Assembly (NCBI GenBank): GCA_015345905.1
Contig: JADDTR010000010.1
Location: 682,001-746,000 of the forward strand
From: Aotearoamyces nothofagi
Lineage: Eukaryota > Ascomycota > Leotiomycetes > Leotiales > Tympanidaceae
Reading direction: 5' to 3'
Length of the DNA stretch: 64,000 nt
This document shows positions 14,145 through 26,051 of the stretch, in pieces. The notes under the pieces are model-generated. The model saw only the letters and a list, made by a program, of their open reading frames with translations, searched no databases and was not told the DNA's origin. How positions within the stretch are numbered: position 1 is the first letter of the stretch; every line of letters begins with the position of its first letter. The translations under genes were made by a program, and so were the position numbers.

Positions 14145-15703
14145 CTACACCTTCTCCACCGCCATTTCCGGATCCTCGATAGTCATAACCGCGCCCCTCT
14201 CAGCAATAATAACAGCCCTCTTCTTCTCGTCCCGCTGCTGCCAGAACTTCAGGCCCGACACCCAGATAGCGAGCAAGATACACGTGCCGATCATAGCCCA
14301 CATGCCTTTCTGTCACAAGAAAAAAAAGAGGGTCAGCAAATTGGATTTTCACAGAGCGGGGGTGTTGCAGCATGGAAGGGAGTATAATATACTTACGGTG
14401 AACTTGGGCGCCATGTTCGAGGAGTAGAAGATGATGGACCACCAGGCGTTCACGGCGCCGCTGCCCGCGTTCATGCTTGCGATGACGATGGCCCGGAGCG
14501 AGTCTTCCTCATAGCGCATCGCGTCGTTCGCCCACGCGAAGAAGGTCGCCTGGCAGGCATAGACGGAGCCGGCCCAGTAATACGCAGCAAAGCGGCCGGC
14601 GGTATTAGTGCTCGGGACAAGAATCATAATCGAGGTCGCAATGCCCGTCAAGGCAATCCAGTATCCGACCAGGTGTCTCTTCCCGCCCATGTAATCGGTA
14701 AGCGTGGCCCAGGCGAGCGTTGAGACGATTCCAACGGCCGGGACACCGGTCGGGTAGTTGTTGAGTTGCGATACCGTGTAGTCGTTGTCTGGGTCGGCCT
14801 TCATGTACAGGTTCATGAGGGAGTTGCTGCTGAAACTTTCCGACTCCCCGGCGATGATCCAGAGGATCACGAAGCCGTACCAGTACCACGATGTCACGAC
14901 GCGCTTGACGAATGCAAGCGTTAAGGGCTTCTGTTCGGGCACTTCCGGGACTCGTGCGATGGCCATGGCACGCTCTTCGGCGCTGAGGTATGGTGCATTG
15001 GTCTTCGAGGGTGTGTCGGGGAAGAAGAAGTATCCGTAGAGCGCAATGGGTATAGTGATAATGCCATCAATGATAAAAAGCCAGCGCCACCCGGAGAGTC
15101 CGTGAAGGCCATCCATCGAAGAATGGATGGCGGTTTGAAGAAAGCCACCAAACATTGTCCCGGCCAGGCCTGATGCAGTAAAGATGCCGCTTCGCTTGCC
15201 CAGCTCTGATGCCGTGTACCAGGATCCTAGGATATAGTGTGTGCCAACAAATGTGCTAGACTCTGCCAGGCCTTGGAAGAAGCGAATGGCCATGATGTGC
15301 TGCGGTGTCTTTGCAGCCGCGGTGCACATGGTCAATGAGGCCCAGCAGATCATCATGGTAGGAAAGAAGAGCCTTGGTTTGACATGATACAAAGCCAAGT
15401 TACAAGGAATCATCCCACTGCACGAAGTCAGCAAGCATCCCATATCAGCAGCAGAGCGGGGACTTACACAATATATCCAACCGTAAAGACAGTGCCGATG
15501 AGCGTATACTGGTTGCCAACGAACCCAAGGTCCTCTTCCATGCCCGACACATAAGCCTGCGCAAGGTTGGAGCGGTCGAGGTAGTTCATAAAGTACATCA
15601 GGCAGCAGAAGGTCAAGATGAAGAAGTCGATCTTCCGAATCAGCTTCTTCTCCGCCGGCAACTTGTCCGAGACGAAGTAGGACTTGAGCTTTGAGGGTGC
15701 CAT
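14145..15703 (-). CDS. MFS transporter, pantothenate (Liz1/Fen2) or allantoate (Dal5) type
   Basis: Exons on the complement: 15468-15703, 14397-15417 and 14145-14309 (introns 50 and 87 nt, GTAAGT donors), 473 aa. Anion:cation symporter family of the major facilitator superfamily, plasma membrane. Visible marks are the helix 1 region FILTFCCLMYFMNYLDRSN, the family motif RFFQGLAESS in helix 4, GWRWLFIIDGIITIPIALYG near helix 6, and a second set of six helices after the cytosolic loop. MAPSKLK at 15703 is chosen as the start; the frame stays open upstream to 15829, but that extension is not hydrophobic or family-like. Similarity to fungal Liz1-type proteins suggests pantothenate as substrate, but other carboxylates cannot be excluded. 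Confidence 0.85.
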
Positions 15704-16679
15704 GGTTGCGAGCGGTGATGCGGCTGCAAGGCAAGGACAAGAATCGATCAGGGGTTGGAAGAAGCAGCCAGGGACTCCTGTCGGGGTCTCCAGGGCGCGG
15801 GTCACGTAGGCAGATATATAGCCTGCCACGGGTGCAAGTCACGTAGGTGTAGCCTCCGACCGCGGGCGTGGCATCGCAGCTGTCTTATCAGGGCCTGTTC
15901 TCAGCGACTGCTACCAGAGCCGCTTATCAGGGACTCAGCGGCCGGCCAGCGATAGACGCGCGAGGTATCAGGCGAGCCCTTGGGGGCTTCCGGCGACCAA
16001 GAGCAGCGAGCCTGTGTCCGATATCTCAGGCTGATGAGTCAAACCCAGCTCTCGCGGCCCCCCGAAGCGGCATGCAGACGCGCCGTCGCCCAAGACCCAG
16101 AGCGCCGATAGCAGGGAAGCAGCGCCGTCGAGCTGGTCAGGCAGTCGCTGGTCGGTGTCGTATCGCGCGGTATGCGGCCAACTCGAGGGCAGATGTGAAG
16201 ATACGGTTTGCGCGCCTTGGCAGCATCCAAAAGCCGGCGTTTGCTCTTATCGTACCCCACCGGTGCGGTGCATCTGGCCTAGCTACCGTGTAGGTACCTT
16301 ATCCCTTATCTCCCTGCGATCTTGTAATTGCATCGCACACATGCTGTGCGGTGCTGCAGTATAGCCCGGTCCTTGGGATGTCGTCGCCGGCGAGGTCGCG
16401 AGAGAAGATCCTGCCGGCTGGTACCTGAGGTGTCCAGTCTGGCTGGCCTGGGCACGAGGGAGAGAGGAGGACGCAGAGGGACTCCAGCCTCGCGCAAGCC
16501 ACACCCGGGTTGCGCGTCACGTGCCCACGCCAAGCCAAGGCTGCGCGAGAGGCTGGAGGCAGGCGACCCGGCCAGCCAGCCCGCCCGCCCAACGGCCACT
16601 CGTCGTCCAATCAGCCGGCATCCATCGCCATCACCACCACCGCCACATTCCCGCCCTCCTCTGGCGGACTCGCAGCACC
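15704..16679. other. Divergent promoter region between MFS transporter and 2OG oxygenase
   Basis: 976 bp with no supported gene. It is GC-rich with CpG. The last 80 bp before the + strand ATG at 16680 is C-rich with CACCACC runs, a typical leader. Open frames on both strands overlap each other and look like nothing known. Confidence 0.6.
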
Positions 16680-17629
16680 ATGATTGGCTACCTGCTCGCC
16701 CTCATCCCGCTGTACGTCTTCGTCTGGCTGCCCCTCTCGCAGTCCGTCTACGGGCCCGGCGAGGACCCCGTCGTCGTCTTCAACGCCTCCAACTTCGCCG
16801 CCGACGAGCCCCTGGCCTGCCCGGCCCACAGCTACGCCGTCCACATCCTCGCCCGCGAGCCCCTCGTGCTCTACCTCGATGGCTTCCTGGCCCAGCACGA
16901 GGCCGATCATCTGATCGAGATAAGGTATGGTATCTATCTCCCCATCTCCCTACCCATCCATCTCCCTATCCATCCCCCCCTCTCGGCCGGTTCCGGTAGT
17001 CTATCCTTCCTTCCTCCTTCCTTCCTCACCTCCATCCGTCTTCCTTCCTCGCGCGCCTCTGACCCCGTCGTACCCTCTCCAGCGAACCGCTCTACGCCGC
17101 CTCAACCGTCGCCACAGGCCCCAACGTACGGGTCGACCCCTCGGTGCGCCTATCCGAAGTCGCCCTGCCCAGCCGCACCAGCATCGTCAAGTGCATCGAG
17201 GCGCGCGCCCGCGCCCTGCAGGGCTGGCGGACGAACCTCTACATCGAGAAGGCCAAGACCCAGCGGTACGGCGTCGGCGGCCACTACAACCACCATTTCG
17301 ATCGCATCGGTGGCAGCTCCAGCATGGATCGTGTCAGCACCTTTATGGTCTATGTCGCCGGCAATTGTACCGGTGGCGGCACCGAGTTCCCGCGCCTGCA
17401 GAAGCCCGCGAGCAGGGAGTGGTGCCGGTTTCTTGAGTGCGACGAGCTGGACGACGGCGCTGGGGACACGATGGGCATCACTTTCAAGCCAGTCTCCCTG
17501 AACGCCGTCTTCTGGGAGAACCTGCGACCCGACGGCACCGACTATCCTGAGACTTGGCATGCCGGGTTGCCGGTCTTGTCTGGAACCAAGATCGGCTTGA
17601 ATATCTGGAGTTGGCTCAAGTTTAGGTAG
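16680..17629 (+). CDS. Prolyl 4-hydroxylase-like 2-oxoglutarate/Fe(II) dioxygenase
   Basis: Two exons, 16680-16924 and 17083-17629, with a 158-nt intron (GTATGG donor, CTCCAG acceptor), 263 aa. An N-terminal hydrophobic segment (residues 2-20) predicts a signal anchor in the secretory pathway. The double-stranded beta-helix core carries the full iron and cosubstrate set: His153 and Asp155 in HHFD, distal His241 in ETWHAGLPV, and Lys251 in GTKIGLNIWSW, the 2OG-binding Lys. VYVAGNCTGGGTEFPRL is the usual strand between them. The family hydroxylates prolyl residues, but the fungal substrate is unknown. The start at 16680 places the anchor at the N-terminus; the frame is open further upstream without family likeness. 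Its 3' end faces PIG-S across 68 bp. Confidence 0.9.
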
Positions 17630-17697
17630 ACGGGCATCTTGTGTGTTATCATGGTGACGTATGTTATCATAGATGCGTGCTTTCATTGTATATTATA

Positions 17698-19417
17698 TCA
17701 TGTAGAATGTGTATTTGACCCTCTCCTCCTCCTCCACGCCTTGAATTCCTTTAGAACTGCCATGACCAGCGGCACGCCGACCGGCCCTAGGAGGGGTAGG
17801 TATACGGCAACCTTGTGCTCGTCTGGGAAATACACCTGCCCAACCATGCTCTTCTCAAAGAAGGCCTTCTCGGCAGCCTCTTCTGCTATCCTAGCGTTCT
17901 CTAGACTCTCCTTCCCCCCTAGGCTGCTACATGCTTTCTCCAGATGAGTGATGGTCGTTTGCACGCCTTCTGCAACGGTCTGAGGTATGCTAATAGATGG
18001 TAGGGCTAAAGTGAGTCGTGCTAGACTCCCAAGAGTGCTGCTAGCCTTCAGCAGTAGACTTGCACTGCGTACTCGCACAAGTGTCATTAATCGAAGTGGA
18101 AGAGAGCCTTTTTCCGGGGCACCCAGTAGTGAGAAGAGTTGGTTTGAGAATGTAAGCATAGCTGGTCGGAGATCGTCACTGTGCAAGGTTAGCATGTAGG
18201 CAGAGAATAGAGTCCTCGAAAACCTACACATTTGGCTGTATGACAACACCTCCCCACTGTGGGATGAGCCAACTTTTACCACCACCCTCGACCTCCATAT
18301 CACCGACATAAACAATAAAATTGATAGTAGGTGCACCTCCAATACTTGGACTTAGGGGCCATTCGGCAGCATTGATAAATCCACTCAAGTCTTCCTTTTT
18401 CAAGACATTGCCAGTGACGCCGGGAGTTGCATATAGCTGTACTTGGGTATCAATGGTGAAATTGTGTATCGATGAAAAGCTTTCCAGCAATGGCTTCATA
18501 TACTCTTCCAGGGCTTCTTCAATATCCCACGAAGATGGAGTCGCACTTGGCGTAAACAAAGAGAACGTCAGGTGATATGTTCTCGAGTACTTTAATGATC
18601 GCGTTGTGCGCCTTGCTACAGCCTCTGCAATATCTGGAGCGAATGCCTTTGGGCTTCGTTCTGGCGGTGCCGAGCTTGTGGAAAGAAGATATGCAATCAT
18701 GGCCTGCTCTTCCGCAAATATATCCCTGAGCTTATTTGCAATATACGTGGCTAGCGACGAGGAAGAAGATGAGCTTGTCGGGATTTGATTTGGGGTGTAA
18801 TAGACGTCTAGGGTGGGCTCGTAAGGTTGTAAGACGGCATCCGTAGCTTGGCCTGGTAACAGCCTGATCAACAGAGCTACCTCTTCTTCAGAGCGTGAGG
18901 CATTCGAGAGCCCAGAGGCATCAGCCGCAGCGGTGGAGGGAGGAGAGAGCTGAAGGCGTAAATGATGCCCAGAGAAATCATTCAGATCATCGAGCGCGTG
19001 CTGGGTGCTTCTCAGAAGGTGTTGGGCTTCTTGATCTTGAAGAGATCCTGCATCAATCGAAATGCGCAGAGGGAATACTGGCCGGCAAGCCTTTGGATTG
19101 TTAGCAGGGTCGATGAAGACAGATTTCCAACTTACTCTCCCATCAGCCCAGTCCATCATCTGATCCAACGGCAACCTTGCACGGTAGATAGCAGTCGTGC
19201 GCCACCATATTGGCAAGCCAAGGAAGAGAACAATGGCCCAGAAGGAAAAAATCACGAGGCTGCGAATCCTTATGCTCTCAGAAGTCTCAGGAGGCGGCTC
19301 TTTTTTCAGCGTGACTGCACTTATCGCATCTGAAGGGGGGTCACCGGTTGATGTAGCTCGAACAGTTTCCTGGTCCTTCAATGAAGCCGGAGCATCATCA
19401 TTTCCGGGCGGTGCCAT
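17698..19417 (-). CDS. GPI17: GPI transamidase subunit PIG-S
   Basis: Exons on the complement: 19136-19417, 18228-19090 and 17698-18178, 541 aa. PIG-S/Gpi17 is a subunit of the ER GPI-transamidase complex that attaches GPI anchors to proteins. One membrane helix lies near residues 53-72 (FSFWAIVLFLGLPIWW), followed by the family signature YRARLPLDQM. A large lumenal domain contains YHLTFSLFTP, WDIEEAL and the tail motif PQWGGVVIQ. A second helix (YLPLLGPVGVPLVMAVL) lies at the C-terminus. I chose MAPPGNDD as start; the frame is open to 19516. Intron 1 (19091-19135, 45 nt) contains no stop in frame, so unspliced RNA would add 15 residues. Splicing restores DGRACRPVFPLRI, which resembles the family. 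Confidence 0.92.
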
Positions 19418-19748
19418 GGGGTTGTTGTCGCATCCCTCGCAGACTAACGTTGAGCTTAATTGCGACTGAACGTAGGATCCCGTCGCGGGACTTGCCGCCG
19501 TCCCTGAAGCTATCATTACGGTACACTACTGTAGACGTACGTTAAGTTAAGATCACATCAAATTTTGAAGCGCGAACAGCGAAGCTTTGAGCATAAGTAG
19601 GCCTGTACGTTAATATCCTCCTTTCATCTTCCAGACTGTATTACGTCGGACCCACCAATTTAACCTGAGATCAATAGCAAGTGCTGCCCTACTATCATCA
19701 ATGTCTTGTAATTTGTTCAGCAATAGTAACAGCAGCATCATCGCCATC
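19418..19748. other. Short gap upstream of PIG-S
   Basis: 331 bp, presumably the PIG-S promoter. Nothing else is recognised. Confidence 0.5.
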
Positions 19749-20706
19749 TTAGATCAGGTTTATGACCCTTTCCTCCCAGGTATCCAACCAGCGCATAACG
19801 GCGTTCGCAGGTCTACTGTCTACTACAAGAGTGCCTACACGCCTATATGGATTGTCTGTGTCGGCCACCTTTATCAACACTAGGAAGAGTGGCCGACAAT
19901 AGATTCCATCGCGATAGTCTGAAGAATTTGAGTCAATGAGAAGAGCAATGTAATCATATTTTGAAATAAGATCAAATTCTACATCCCATTCTTTCCGAGG
20001 CCCTGTGCCGTTGATAACAGACCTAGATAAAGGTTAGCATTAGAGGTTCCGCTTCCAAGGTTTATGTCAGAAAAGATTTATTGTCAACTACTCAAGTTGG
20101 TTCACTGTGTTTTATATTGAAAGCTTACAGGAGGTAATCCTCATTCTCGCTGTTGATCTGAAACACGCTGGACACACCCTCGGCCAGTCCATCTGCTTCT
20201 TGTTCATCGAAATAGACTAAAGCGACCGTAGATTCGGGATTGATAATATCAAGAATTTGGCCACTCCGAGCCAGCTTCCTAACAAGCCCTCTGATGGCCA
20301 GGCGTCCTCCCGTGACTTGTCCACATATGTTTTGGCTTTTGAGCTCGACATTACAATCCAACAATAGAGTATTATAAGGGCCTTTGACTCCTTTGCAATC
20401 GAGCGTATGGAAGCAGACAGAGTCATTGGTCACTGCCCACGACCAGGATGGGGCTTGGTCTGATAATACATGGCTGCATTTCTCGAACTCCGTATACCAC
20501 AGTAGGCCCTGCCTGAAATCTGAACTCCAGATCTCCGCAAGGTACACTCCGCCAATAACAGGGTGAAGGAGTCCGGCCAGGCCAGAGAATGCCGGAAATT
20601 TGTCAGAGTCACAGGAGAGTTTTCGCGAGGAGTATTCCTTGACTAGGGTATAGTACTCATCTAGGATAAGATTCAAGTCAGGCTTCCTTGGAGTAGGATT
20701 TTCCAA
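19749..20706 (-). pseudogene. C-terminal remnant of a HET-type heterokaryon incompatibility protein
   Basis: Two exon-like blocks on the complement, 20129-20706 and 19749-20022, separated by a 106-nt intron-like sequence with GTAAGC and ATCTAG ends. They match the region that follows the HET domain in large fungal incompatibility proteins: LVKEYSSRKLSCDSDKFPAF, SGLAGLLHPVIGGVYLAEIW, then QGLLWYTEFEK and APSWSWA. The N-terminal HET effector domain is not present in the 600 bp upstream, and no convincing start codon is seen, so the copy looks 5'-truncated and broken. HET genes act in non-self recognition and are often lost or degraded, so a relic is unsurprising. Confidence 0.75.
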
Positions 20707-21321
20707 GGAGTGCGAGTAGAGAAGTTAGAGGTAAAGGGATTGGTTTTATCAGGCCACTTGAACTATCGGCTGCTGTTCTCCAAAAGGCAACAGGAGAATA
20801 GCAAGCCTAAGAGATAGGATAGACAACAGCACAGCACGGAGTGGGCAAAGAAACTGATGGTCACGTGGACTGTGCCTCAAGAGAGCATGCAGAATTGTGT
20901 TAGGAACAGGATATCTATTGTGATCTGTGATCTCTACGATTTCTGTAATAAATCACTCTCGAATTCTATAATTCCATCGTCCTATAGATCCAGACGCAAC
21001 GATTGCAAGAGTCGGAGAATGTGGGGTAGCCGTAGTACCCCACAGCCACCCGACTCCTACAGCCACCCGTCTCATACAGCCAATGGCCTCGTATTCGCGC
21101 AGAACATGCCGAGGCTCGTATGCACGGATCGTAATTTCCTCCGCTTGGATAACTCTCGACGGTAAAGCATGTCTCTTTGGTGTCGCATGCCCCGGAGTGC
21201 TCTGCAATCCATCGAGAGCACAATGGATATTGAGTAGGATATATTTTATTCTTCTTCGCTCGTCATTTTGTCCCGATTGCCTTTCGAGCCCCCATTAACT
21301 TTCCCTCAAGCACCCTGCAAA
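20707..21321. other. Gap between HET remnant and acyl-CoA synthetase
   Basis: No gene is supported. A small repeat, CAGCCACCCGACTCCTACAG with CAGCCACCCGTCTCATACAG, lies near 21041-21080. The last ~80 bp before the ATG is pyrimidine-rich, as in a core promoter or leader. Confidence 0.5.
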
Positions 21322-23302
21322 ATGCCTGGTAAGCGTAGTATCTCCTCAATGGTTGAATGCACCAGGCTCTGACTTCTTTAGTCCCTCTCGGCATCGCTGC
21401 ATTGGCAGCTACTGGTGGATTAGCATATGTGAATGCAAAATTGTCACTCAGTTACGATTACCGACTTCTGGGAAGTGCTTTCACTGCATCCTTCAGAGCG
21501 GTGTCAAGAGAAAAGAATGATCGACTCAACATTTTCTACTTGCTGGAGGAACATTCTCGGAATAAGAAGCTCGGAGATGAAGTCTTTCTCATATTCGAAG
21601 GACGACAATGGACATACAAGCAGGCGTATGAGACTGTCCTGAGGTATGGAACGTGGTTGAAGACAACATATAATATAAAGACAAAAGAGATTGTAGCAAT
21701 GGATTTTGAGAACTCAGAAAAGGTTGTTTTCATCTGGTTCGGATTATGGAGCATTGGAGCACGTCCTGCATTCGTTAATTACAACCTTGCCAATAAAGCG
21801 CTGATACATTGTATTCGAGCCTCGACTGCACGGTTGCTCTTGATTGACCCGAATTTCCAAGAGAACGTCGATGATGAGGTTCGTAAGGAGCTGCCAGGTG
21901 TCGAGTTTGTTATCTTCACTCCGCAACTCGAAGCTGAAGCTATGGCCACCACTGGGGATCGGGTGCCTGACTCTGAAAGAAGTGACGACAAGTTACGGAA
22001 CATGGCCATGCTTGTCTACACAAGTGGTACAACGGGTCTACCGAAACCTGCTGTTGTTAGCTGGAGTAAGTGTCTAGTGGGAGGTACTATAGTCCACAAG
22101 TGGGCGAGTTTTGCACGCCCAGATATTTACTACACTGCAAGTTGGCACTATTCTCTCAAAGACATGGGCTGACGTTTCAGTGTATGCCACTTTACCACTC
22201 TTCGGCATCGGTCCTCGGAGTGTGCGCAACCCTATGTGCCGGGGCCACAATTGCAATTGGTAGAAAGTTTTCCACAAAGACTTTCTGGCCAGAAGTTCGA
22301 GCTTCGAATGCCACTGTCATTCAATATGTTGGAGAAACATGTCGATATCTCTTGGCTGCTAAGCCTGACATTGATCCATTGACTGGAGAGAATCTTGACA
22401 AGAAGAACAAGGTGCGAGTCGCATTGGGTAACGGACTACGACCTGATGTCTGGGATAAATTCAAGGAACGATTCGATATTGGGATTATTGCAGAATTCTA
22501 CTCTGCCACTGAGGGTAGTAGTGGTTCATGGAACTACTGCAAGAACGACTTCGCTCGCGGTGCGATTGGCCGTTATGGATATATCAGCAAGTTGATGTTC
22601 TCAAAGAAGATAACTATTGTCAAAGTTGACTTGGAAACCGAGCAACCACGCCGAGATCCCGTGACTGGATTCTGCATAAAGGTAAAAACAGGTCATCCAG
22701 GAGAACTTCTCTATAAGCTCGATCCAGATGACATTGGTAGAAACTTTCAGGGCTATTATAATAACGACAAGGCCACCAGCAGTAAGATCATGCGAGATGT
22801 CTTGGCGAAAGGTGATGCATACTTCCGTACCGGAGATATCATCAGAATGGATTCTGAAGGCCGAGTCTATTTCGACGACCGGATCGGCGATACATTCCGC
22901 TGGAAGAGCGAGAACGTGTCTACCAGCGAAGTCTCCGAAATACTCGGCTACCACCCAAGTGTGCACGAGGCAAACGTCTACGGAGTCGAGCTTCCCCACC
23001 ACGACGGACGTGCTGGCTGCGTAGCACTCGTGCTGGCAGAAGAGGCTTCGCACTCGTTGATGTACAGTCTAGCAGAACATGCCAAGCAATTGCCACGATT
23101 CGCTCGCCCGTTGTTTTTGAGGGTCACCAAGGGAATGGTGACGACGGGCACGAATAAGCAGCAAAAGCATGTGCTGAGAGCCCATGGTGTAAATCCCGAG
23201 AGGATGGGAGAGGATGAGTTGTACTGGTTGAAAGACGGGTCTTATGTTAAGTTTGGAAAGAGAGACTGGGAGGAGTTGAATGGAGGCAGGGTTAGGTTGT
23301 AG
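21322..23302 (+). CDS. FAT1: Very-long-chain acyl-CoA synthetase / fatty acid transporter (FATP family)
   Basis: Preferred model: exons 21322-21328, 21382-22136 and 22181-23302, 627 aa. The first coding exon is only 7 nt (ATGCCTG) with a GTAAGC donor, CTCTGAC branch and TTTAG acceptor, giving MPVPLGIAALAAT. The alternative is an unspliced start at 21357. The enzyme activates long and very-long-chain fatty acids and links this to uptake; likely ER, lipid droplet or plasma membrane. An N-terminal hydrophobic helix is followed by the AMP-binding motif YTSGTTGLPKP at about 215-225 and the FATP motif FYSATEGSSGSWNY. The second intron (22137-22180) has a GC donor (GCAAGT), and splicing restores DIYYTCMPLYHSSA, a family hallmark. 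Yeast Fat1 is 669 aa. Confidence 0.93.
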
Positions 23303-25345
23303 ACAGAGGTTTCGGCGCTTAGGAGTAGCGTAGATATGAGTGTGCTTTAGTCCATAGATAGAAATTTGGCGTAAGCAGATTGCTTTGTGGTAGGTGTTAT
23401 AGGTTACTTGTAACTTCGTCTCTGTCTAACAAGACCTAGAGTTATTGATATGATTATAGCAAGCAACTCACATGGCAGCAGCTGTATAGAGGACCCTACT
23501 GTACCAAGCCTAGCCTGGTTGTTTCCTACCTTGCCTCCGTGAATGCTAGCACAGGAGGTTATATATTTTGGGACATGGTATGTTATTGAGGGTGCCAGTC
23601 CCACAGGATATCGAGATACCACGGCTTTTCCAAGTTCTTTAACGATAGCAAAACTCCAGATGACGACAAAGTATGCAGTCATCACTGCCCTTACCGTTTA
23701 TCTGCTTACTTTGTAGCCAATAGAACAAAGATCAGCAGGCACATACCTCGTGTTGACCTGGTTGATACCATCACACCTTGGAGGATCCTAGGCCTTAGTT
23801 GTCGATCGTATTCCTCACGCAGCTTCCTCCATCCCTATAGTACGTACGTATAGTATAGTACAGTACAACAGTACAGTAGAGAGTCGAAGAATGGAGCAAG
23901 ATACACTCCAGCCCCTACGTGGGGCCTTGGTTCTCTGTAAATGTTATAAGATTAGTACATCAACGTCGTAGTCAATAAGGGGGCAAAAGCATACTTTACC
24001 ATCCGAAGAATAAAGCCACACGGCTTCCTTTTCTGCTCAACGTTGCTGCTACTCATATCAGCAGCTTCTTATCCGAGCTCACGGCAGCCCACAAACGCCG
24101 AGCGCTACAGACGTCATATAGGGTTCAGGCCATCGCAACGGGCCGGTAACGAGCAGCGGGCAGCTCTTTGGAGCCCACGCCGTCGCAAAAGAACGTGTCC
24201 ATCCCTCGGATATCCGCATACATCCGCATTCATTCCTCATCTCCGGGTCCAGCATCTTCACTGCCCGGCCCAGCTACCCGCCATCACCTCCAAGAAGAGG
24301 GCCAAGGCCGGCGCAAGTATGGCATCATGCTGCATCTGCATCTGCATCGGCTCTTCCTTGGAAGTTGGCCACGGTGGCCACAGTAGCATCCAGGGCGTCC
24401 AGGGCGTCCAGGGCACAGCGGACGTTCCAGCGAGGTTTCGCACGCCGGAGAAGCCGGTTGGACGCCCTAGAAAGCAGCCCAGGCCCGGAGCTCCAGCGCC
24501 CGGCCGCCCGGCTGCCCGGCTGCCCGCTAAGGCTCAACGCACCAACCACCCGATTTCCGCGATTGGCAGCCGAGCCAGCGTGTGCCAGCGTGTGCCAGCG
24601 TGCGCCCGCGAGCCCGCGAGCCCGCTAAACCACCAACCCCGCCATTTTTGCCATCCCACAGCGCCCGGACGGCGCAGATAAAGAGGCCACAGAGGCCAGG
24701 AAGGCCAGGAAAGAAGGCGAGCGAAGCCTGCTTGGAATGCTGGAGATCGCCCTTCTCGCCCTCCATTCCGACCCTCCACACCCCAATCCAAACATCTGCG
24801 CGCGCAAAGATCTCTGCAGTTCGCATTCCCAGGCCGGCTGGCCCATCGCGATAGACGGGGCAGAGAGTTGACGTCACTGCCGTGTATAATAAACCTCGCG
24901 AGCAGCGGGCGGGACTGGGATCGGGAGTGTGAACAGGACAAGGTCTTTGTCCTCGCTTCGACCGTCTTCCGCCGGGCGACACGCAGAACTCGACCACGCA
25001 ACGCAGCCCAGCCCAGCCCAGCACAGCACAACCCAGCGGAGCCAAGGCTGCGCTGCCCGGGAGCGAGGCAGAGGGACGCTGGCTGTCGCAAATAAGAAGA
25101 GGCTGCTCGCACCGTGCTGGCAGGCCGCTCTGATACCGCATCTGTGCCCGCTGCGTCCTGTCCACGGCTTCGACGTCGCTTGATTGATTGACAGGTAGAT
25201 CTAGATCACCGTCTAGACAGCTATCCATCTCATCGCCAGATCGCGAGATCGATCCTCTACTGCAAGAACACAGGGAAATCTTCTCGCCCGCGAACCACGT
25301 CTGCAGTCTCGATCACAGCATCACAGCACCACTACAGCCGCAGCC
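23303..25345. other. Long intergenic region with small tandem duplications
   Basis: About 2 kb without a supported gene. The 3' side is GC-rich and contains short local duplications: GCGTCCAGG near 24390-24412, GTGTGCCAGC near 24580-24600, and AGCCC/AGCAC units at 25005-25035. Open frames on both strands are Arg/Pro/Ala-rich and mutually overlapping, so I do not call them. It probably includes a long promoter and leader for the gene at 25346. Confidence 0.55.
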
Positions 25346-26051
25346 ATGCTCTTCGGCATCTTCTTCGCCTTCTGGCGCTTCCTCGAGATCATCACTCTGG
25401 TAAGTCCTCCTCCCCACCACGACAGGCTTCTCGAAGGATCAAGAAGAGAAGAAGATCCCCAGCTAACACCACACCCACTCTCAGATCCCCACGCTGGGCA
25501 TGCTCTCGTACTTCGTGCACATCTACGTGATCAACAACGCCCTGACGCCCGACTCCATCCTCGTGCTCTTCATCGTCTCGGTGCTCGCCTGCGTCTGGGC
25601 CATCGCCACGCTCTTCACCTACCACCGCACGCGCAACAACGGCCTCTTCGTCGCCTTTGTCGACCTGCTCTTCGTCGGCGCCTTCATCGGCGCCGTCTAC
25701 GCCCTGCGCGGCATCCACCGCGACAACTGCATCAGCATCACCTCGTCCTCGACCTCGTCCTACACGGCCTCCTTCGGCGTCCTCGGCTCCGCCACCTTCA
25801 CCGGCGCCGGCCTGCACTTCAGCAAGACCTGCACCATGCTCAAGGCCAGCTGGGCCTTTGGCATCATGAACTGCATCATGTTCTTCATCACCTCCATCCT
25901 GGCCTTCTCCGTCAGCGGCGGCCGCGATTCCAGGAAGGAGACGTACGTCAAGGAGACGCATTACTCCAGACACGGCGGCTCCAGGCGCTCCGGCAGCCAC
26001 CGCAGCCACCGCAGCTCCAACTCCAGGACCAGGAGACACGCGTATGTCTGA
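25346..26051 (+). CDS. Four-TM MARVEL-like membrane protein
   Basis: Two exons, 25346-25399 and 25485-26051, with an 85-nt intron (GTAAGT donor, CTCAG acceptor) give 206 aa. Four hydrophobic segments are visible: LFGIFFAFWRFLEIITL running into LGMLSYFVHIYV, LVLFIVSVLACVWAIATLF, LFVAFVDLLFVGAFIGAVYA and IMNCIMFFITSILAFSV. The third loop holds a CI...CT pair that could form a disulfide. The tail is basic and rich in Ser, His and Arg. This layout fits fungal MARVEL-domain proteins, which organise membrane subdomains or trafficking; the specific role is unknown. The long antisense frame here is a GC-rich shadow. Confidence 0.85.

Noticed and set aside
16328-16999. 223-codon + frame overlapping the P4H start
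   Set aside because: Arg/Pro-rich and out of frame with the clear P4H exon.
24043-25228. Several overlapping open frames of 70-230 codons on both strands
   Set aside because: GC-rich DNA lacks stops in many frames; products are Arg/Pro/Ala-rich, overlap each other and match no family.
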